A DNA stretch of 64,000 nt from Pseudomonas hormoni (GTDB lineage: Bacteria; Pseudomonadota; Gammaproteobacteria; Pseudomonadales; Pseudomonadaceae), in the NCBI RefSeq assembly GCF_018502625.1, contig NZ_CP075566.1:5645001-5709000 (forward strand), given 5' to 3'. Shown here in pieces: positions 59,681-64,000 of the stretch. Numbering within the stretch: the first letter of the stretch is position 1; every line of letters starts with the position of its first letter. The notes below the pieces were generated by a model. It made no database searches. It had not been told where the DNA came from and saw only the letters and a list, made by a program, of their open reading frames with translations. The position numbers and the translations under genes are program-made.

Positions 59681-59809
59681 GCGATTGACCAAATCCCGGG
59701 CACGGGAAATCCGCCCAGGCAGAAAGAATCTGCTCGGCACAGGAGACAATTCATGAAAAGGGATGAGAACAGACAGGCGCGAATGGCCTGTCTGTGGACA
59801 ACAGAAGGA

Positions 59810-61180
59810 CTATTTGCCGATACAGAAGCTGGAAAAGATCCGGCCCAGCAGATCATCGGAGCTGAATGCGCCGGTTATTTCACCCAAAGCGTGCTGTGCC
59901 TGGCGCAAATCCTCTGCCAGCAATTCACCGGCACCTGCCAGGGTCAGCTGTGCACGACCGTGCTCGAGGGAAGCACTGGCATGACGCAATGCTTCAAGGT
60001 GACGCCTGCGAGCACTGAAGCTGCTTTCCGAGGTCTGCTCATAGCCCATGCAGGCCTTGAGGTGGTCACGCAGCAACTCCAGGCCCTCACCTGCAGATTT
60101 GGCGCTGAGGCTGATGGTGACGTGGCCATCCTCGCTGACTTCCAGGGCAATAGCTTCACCGGTCAGGTCTGCCTTGTTTCGGATCAGCGTGACTTTGGCC
60201 GGATCCGGGCGGCTCTCCAGGAATTCCGGCCATAGCGCGAATGGATCAAGTGCTTCAGGGGCGGTGGCATCGACGACCAGCAGCACGCGATCTGCCTCAC
60301 CGATGGCTTTCAACGCCCGTTCCACACCTATTTTTTCCACATGGTCATCGGTATCTCGCAGACCAGCGGTATCCACCACGTGCAACGGCATGCCATCGAT
60401 GTGGATATGTTCGCGAAGAATGTCCCGGGTCGTGCCGGCAATCTCGGTCACGATCGCGGCTTCTCGCCCAGCCAGAGCGTTCAGCAAGCTGGATTTGCCG
60501 GCATTCGGCCGACCGGCGATGACCACCGTCATACCATCGCGCAACAAGGCACCCTGCCCGGCTTCTCGCAGTACGGTGGATAACTCGTCGCGTACTTTGT
60601 CGAGCATGCTCAACACGTGGCCATCGGCAAGGAAGTCGATTTCTTCTTCCGGAAAGTCGATCGCCGCTTCGACATAGATTCGCAAGCCAATCAGTTGCTC
60701 GGTGAGGTTATGCACGCGTTCGGAAAAGGCACCCTGCAAGGAACGCAGTGCATTTCGCGCAGCCTGTGCAGAACTTGCCTCGATCAAATCGGCAATAGCT
60801 TCGGCCTGGGCGAGGTCGAGTTTGTCGTTGAGGAACGCACGCTCACTGAATTCACCCGGACGGGCCAGACGGCAACCCAATTCCAGACAACGTTTGAGCA
60901 GTATATCGAGAACGATCGGGCCGCCATGGCCCTGGAGTTCCAGCACATCTTCGCCGGTGAACGAGTTCGGTCCGGGGAAATAAAGCGCGATGCCCTGATC
61001 AAGCACCTCATCGTTTTCACTCAGGAACGGGCCATAGTGGGCAAATCGCGGCTTGAGTTCACGACCACTGAACGCTTTGGCCGCAACGCTCGCCAACGGC
61101 CCGGAAATACGGACGATGCCCACACCGCCGCGACCTTGAGCGGTGGCAACGGCGGCGATGGTTTCACGAGGAACGCTCAT
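59810..61180 (-). CDS. mnmE: tRNA modification GTPase MnmE (TrmE)
   Basis: 456 residues: N-terminal folate-binding domain ([22 protein letters not shown]), helical domain, inserted G domain ([22 protein letters not shown]) and the C-terminal FCIGK with the conserved Cys. ATG at 61180 ([10 protein letters not shown]) is chosen over 61198. Confidence 0.97.
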   Translation of the reverse strand: MSVPRETIAAVATAQGRGGVGIVRISGPLASVAAKAFSGRELKPRFAHYGPFLSENDEVLDQGIALYFPGPNSFTGEDVLELQGHGGPIVLDILLKRCLELGCRLARPGEFSERAFLNDKLDLAQAEAIADLIEASSAQAARNALRSLQGAFSERVHNLTEQLIGLRIYVEAAIDFPEEEIDFLADGHVLSMLDKVRDELSTVLREAGQGALLRDGMTVVIAGRPNAGKSSLLNALAGREAAIVTEIAGTTRDILREHIHIDGMPLHVVDTAGLRDTDDHVEKIGVERALKAIGEADRVLLVVDATAPEALDPFALWPEFLESRPDPAKVTLIRNKADLTGEAIALEVSEDGHVTISLSAKSAGEGLELLRDHLKACMGYEQTSESSFSARRRHLEALRHASASLEHGRAQLTLAGAGELLAEDLRQAQHALGEITGAFSSDDLLGRIFSSFCIGK

Positions 61181-61212
61181 AAACCGGTATCCAGACAAAA
61201 GTGACAGATAGC

Positions 61213-61237
61213 AAAACGCCCCACTAGGGGGCGTTTT
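61213..61237. terminator. Terminator between yidC and mnmE
   Basis: AAAACGCCCC and GGGGCGTTTT form a 10-bp stem, 23 bp after the yidC stop. It ends the rpmH-yidC operon. Confidence 0.92.
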
Positions 61238-61259
61238 GAGTGGTTACCCACAGAGTAAG

Positions 61260-62948
61260 TTACGCCTCGGCTTTTTTGGTAGCCGCTTCGATCTTACGCG
61301 TGATGTACCACTGTTGGGCGATGGACAGGCAGTTGTTCACTACCCAGTACAGCACCAGACCAGCCGGGAACCACAGGAAGAAGAAGGTGAAGATGATAGG
61401 CATCAGCTTCATTACCTTGGCCTGCATCGGATCCGGAGGAGTCGGGTTCAACTGCTGCTGGATGAACATGGTTGCACCCATGATGATCGGCAGAATGAAG
61501 AACGGGTCCTTGATCGACAGGTCAGTAATCCACAGCATGAACGGAGCCTGGCGCATTTCAACGCTTTCAAGCAGAACCCAGTACAGCGAAAGGAAAACCG
61601 GCATTTGCACGAGGATTGGCAAGCAACCACCCAGCGGATTGATCTTCTCTTTCTTGTACAGCTCCATCATGGCTTGCGACATTTTCTGCCGGTCATCGCC
61701 ATGTTGCTCTTTCAGCGCAGCCAGTTTCGGAGCCACTGCACGCATACGGGCCATGGATTTGTAGCTGGCTGCCGACAGCGGGAAGAAAATCCCTTTGATC
61801 AGCATGGTCAGGAAGATGATCGACCAGCCCCAGTTACCGACCAGCGCGTGGATGTGTTGCAGCAACCAGAAGATTGGCTGGGCAATGAACCACAGAATGC
61901 CGTAGTCGACAGTCAGCTCCAGACCTGGGGACAACTCTTTCAGCACAGCCTGGCTTTTCGGACCGGCGTACAGAACGGCGCTGGTTTCGGCTTTCGCACC
62001 AGGGGCAACAGTCATTGCCGGGGCGGTGTAGCCGATGATGTAGTTGCCTTTGCTGTCTTTGCGGGTCTGGACGACGTTGTTTTCGCCCTTCGCCGGAATC
62101 CATGCGGTCACGAAGTAGTGTTGCAACCAGGCAACCCAACCACCGCTGACGGTTTCTTTCAGCTGAGCCTTGTCCATGTCCTTCATCGACACTTTCTTGT
62201 ACGGCTCGTTACTTGTCCACAGGGCGGCGCCCAGGTAAGTCGCGGTGCCAGTGGCGGTGCTGGAAGAAGGATCGGAGCTGGCGTCACGCTTCAATTGCGC
62301 GAACATCGCACCGGACCAGGGCTGTGCACTCTGGTTGTCGATCAGGTAGGAAACGGTTACGTCGTACAAGCCACGTTTCAGGGTGAAACGCTTGATGTAG
62401 TTGACGCCGTCCTTGCTGAACTTCAGGTCCACGACCAATTGGTCCTGACCGTCAGCCAGTTGGTAAATCTTCTTCTCCGAGGCGAAAACCGGACGACCGG
62501 CAGGACTTGCGTCCGGACCGTTGGTGCCGATCAAACCGCTTTGAGCCAGATAAGTCCGCTCGTTGCCGTTATCGAACAGCTGGAATGGAATTTCCGGATG
62601 GTCCTGGCGACGTGGATACAGCGGCAGCGTCAACTGGGCAACATCACCACCTTGTGGATCGATAGCCAGGTTGAGCACATCCGTTTTGATCTGGATGAGG
62701 TCTTTGCTTGCAGCTACTGGCGTTTCAGCAGGAGCAGTAGCACTGGTATCGCTTGCGGCGCGTGGAATGTCGTCACTGACAGAAGCATTATTGCCAGTCG
62801 CCGTATCCGGTAGGCCCGGTGCGGTAGTACTGGAAGCAACATTCTGAGTCGGCAGGGCAGCCTGGCCATAGTCCTGGTTCCATTTAAGAACCATAACGTA
62901 GGACACGATTGCCAGGGCGACGATCAGGATCGTGCGTTTGATATCCAT
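61260..62948 (-). CDS. yidC: Membrane protein insertase YidC
   Basis: 562 residues: N-terminal signal-anchor helix, a variable Ala/Thr/Ser-rich linker (about 30-80), periplasmic beta-domain (to about 345) and the conserved five-helix Oxa1 core (LMIKGIFFPLSAASYKSMARMRAV onward). Inserts membrane proteins alone or with SecYEG, including ATP synthase c subunit encoded nearby. Confidence 0.97.
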   Translation of the reverse strand: MDIKRTILIVALAIVSYVMVLKWNQDYGQAALPTQNVASSTTAPGLPDTATGNNASVSDDIPRAASDTSATAPAETPVAASKDLIQIKTDVLNLAIDPQGGDVAQLTLPLYPRRQDHPEIPFQLFDNGNERTYLAQSGLIGTNGPDASPAGRPVFASEKKIYQLADGQDQLVVDLKFSKDGVNYIKRFTLKRGLYDVTVSYLIDNQSAQPWSGAMFAQLKRDASSDPSSSTATGTATYLGAALWTSNEPYKKVSMKDMDKAQLKETVSGGWVAWLQHYFVTAWIPAKGENNVVQTRKDSKGNYIIGYTAPAMTVAPGAKAETSAVLYAGPKSQAVLKELSPGLELTVDYGILWFIAQPIFWLLQHIHALVGNWGWSIIFLTMLIKGIFFPLSAASYKSMARMRAVAPKLAALKEQHGDDRQKMSQAMMELYKKEKINPLGGCLPILVQMPVFLSLYWVLLESVEMRQAPFMLWITDLSIKDPFFILPIIMGATMFIQQQLNPTPPDPMQAKVMKLMPIIFTFFFLWFPAGLVLYWVVNNCLSIAQQWYITRKIEAATKKAEA

Positions 62949-62950
62949 GA

Positions 62951-63196
62951 TTACTCGGCCATCGAAGAAGAACGGGAGGTAGGGATAGGTGGAACCGGGT
63001 CATAACCACCGGGATTCCACGGATGACAGCGACCTAAACGACGAAAGGTCAGCCAGCCACCGCGCAGAAGGCCATGATTTTCTATGGCTTCCAACGCGTA
63101 GCAGGAACAACTGGGGTAGAAACGACAGTGACTGGCCATCAGAGGACTAATGGCATAGCGATAAAACTGGATCGGAACGAGTGCCAGTTTACGCAT
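62951..63196 (-). CDS. yidD: Membrane protein insertion efficiency factor YidD
   Basis: 81 residues, amphipathic N-terminus and the Cys-containing signature [19 protein letters not shown]. It overlaps rnpA by 8 bp and ends 2 bp before yidC, the normal coupled arrangement. Confidence 0.95.
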   Translation of the reverse strand: MRKLALVPIQFYRYAISPLMASHCRFYPSCSCYALEAIENHGLLRGGWLTFRRLGRCHPWNPGGYDPVPPIPTSRSSSMAE

Positions 63197-63590
63197 CGGG
63201 ACTGTCTACCCCTACAGTTTCGGTTTTGACTGCTGGGACCGGCGTGCTGCGTGCCAGACGTTTCCAGAGTTTGCCGAAATGCTGAATCAATTCGGGGTTT
63301 TCTACGTCACCCAAACCTTTGCGCGCGACGATAACGATGTCCCAGCCGGCCAGTGAATCCTGGTTCAGACGGAACGATTCGCGCATCAGACGTTTGAGGC
63401 GATTGCGCTCGACGGAGAGCTTTACGCTCTTTTTCCCGATAACCAGCCCGAGACGGGGGTGATCAAGATCGTTGTTGCGCGCAAGGAGCAGGAGATTTTT
63501 CCCCGGAACCTTGCCGGTAGGGGAGTCAAAGACTGCCTTGAAATGCCGGGGAGTAAGCAGACGCTTTTCCCGACTGAAGTCCTGACTCAC
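63189..63590 (-). CDS. rnpA: Ribonuclease P protein component
   Basis: 133 residues, with the RNR signature [19 protein letters not shown]. It assists the catalytic RNA in tRNA 5' processing. GTG at 63590 ([12 protein letters not shown]) matches the family; GGAG is unusually close to it. The frame is open upstream into rpmH without a homologous start. Confidence 0.94.
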   Translation of the reverse strand: MSQDFSREKRLLTPRHFKAVFDSPTGKVPGKNLLLLARNNDLDHPRLGLVIGKKSVKLSVERNRLKRLMRESFRLNQDSLAGWDIVIVARKGLGDVENPELIQHFGKLWKRLARSTPVPAVKTETVGVDSPDA

Positions 63591-63606
63591 CTCCAGTGCC
63601 GGCTTA

Positions 63607-63741
63607 TCAAACTGCCAGACGCGCACGACCTTTGGCGCGACGACGCGACAGAACGGCACGACCGTTCTTGGTAGCCATGCGAGCACGGAAACCGTGGGTA
63701 CGAGCGCGTTTGATAGTGCTTGGTTGGAAAGTACGTTTCAT
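63607..63741 (-). CDS. rpmH: 50S ribosomal protein L34
   Basis: 44 residues starting [19 protein letters not shown] and ending GRARLAV, the complete family sequence. First gene of the rpmH-rnpA-yidD-yidC operon. Confidence 0.97.
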   Translation of the reverse strand: MKRTFQPSTIKRARTHGFRARMATKNGRAVLSRRRAKGRARLAV

Positions 63742-63802
63742 TGTCGTGTTACCTGGTTCGTCCACAACGGGCCGGAATGGCCCCCGTTTTAAGAGACCGG
63801 GG

Positions 63803-63831
63803 ATTCTAGAGAAAGCAAGCCTCTAGGTCAA
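63803..63831 (-). promoter_or_regulatory. Sigma-70 promoter of the rpmH operon
   Basis: Read on the minus strand: -35 TTGACC (63831-63826), 17-bp spacer, -10 TAGAAT (63808-63803), about 60 bp before the rpmH ATG. The match to consensus is strong and its orientation is correct. Confidence 0.85.
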
Positions 63832-63841
63832 TTTCCAACCA

Positions 63842-64000
63842 GCGTTTCCTTATAAATAGATCTCCAGTGGTTTTGCTCGCCTTCAACCTTGGCCAAATAT
63901 AAAAATAAAGAAGGAAAGTATTTAAAGCTTTTCTGTAAAGCTTATAAAAGCTAGGGCACCGATCATCTGTGGATAACTGCCTTCAGGCCTTCTACGCCTT
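63842..64000. other. Left part of the chromosomal oriC (rpmH-dnaA intergenic)
   Basis: AT-rich DNA at 63895-63955 and a perfect DnaA box TGTGGATAA at 63968-63976 beside rpmH. In pseudomonads oriC lies between rpmH and dnaA; dnaA is expected just beyond the window. Confidence 0.75.

Overview
The window is a piece of a Pseudomonas chromosome, most likely from the P. fluorescens group. Protein content, REP/REPIN repeats and gene order all fit that, and its right end runs into the chromosomal origin (yidC-yidD-rnpA-rpmH, then the start of the rpmH-dnaA intergenic region). From about 43 kb to the right end every gene is on the minus strand, pointing away from oriC and co-directional with replication. 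The species cannot be fixed from the sequence alone.

Layout. 0-12.9 kb: a truncated RpiR-type carbon regulator (rccR-like) with a palindromic operator, an AT-rich orphan gene, a GGDEF/EAL protein, uvrD, a small EamA transporter, a Tim44-domain protein, an SMI1/KNR4 protein, a CPA2 antiporter, a thioesterase, pdxY and a DUF3301 protein. 12.9-22.8 kb: a zinc-starvation island with two COG0523 (CobW-type) GTPases (one zigA-like), DUF1826, two small secreted proteins, zinc-independent GTP cyclohydrolase folE2, a metal ABC transporter, a gamma-carbonic anhydrase, a dihydroorotase paralogue and a threonyl-tRNA synthetase relic that lacks its catalytic core. Two Zur-box-like palindromes are visible. 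22.9-26.2 kb: DUF3617, cardiolipin synthase, cyclopropane synthase. 26.4-32.4 kb: a tightly overlapped four-gene operon, three SPFH/HflKC-like membrane proteins (one with 19 histidines in its first 38 residues) followed by an HmtA-like P-type ATPase, with a third Zur-like box in front. I infer that it extends the zinc response.

32.5-43.4 kb: dihydrolipoyl dehydrogenase, Lrp regulator/LysE exporter pair, a TPR-like protein with a DUF3142 lipoprotein, a PNPOx-FNR-ferredoxin fusion, GST, LysR regulator and ppk2. 43.4-47.7 kb: glmS (with attTn7), glmR and glmU. 47.7-54.9 kb: the complete atpIBEFHAGDC operon. 55-59.3 kb: parB, parA, rsmG, mnmG. 59.3-59.8 kb: an AT-rich, DnaA-box-rich gap resembling a second origin, then mnmE, yidC, yidD, rnpA and rpmH.

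Two 16-bp parS sites for ParB lie inside coding sequences at 17.1 and 29.3 kb, and perfect DnaA boxes are strongly over-represented. No tRNA, rRNA, CRISPR array, IS element or prophage was seen.
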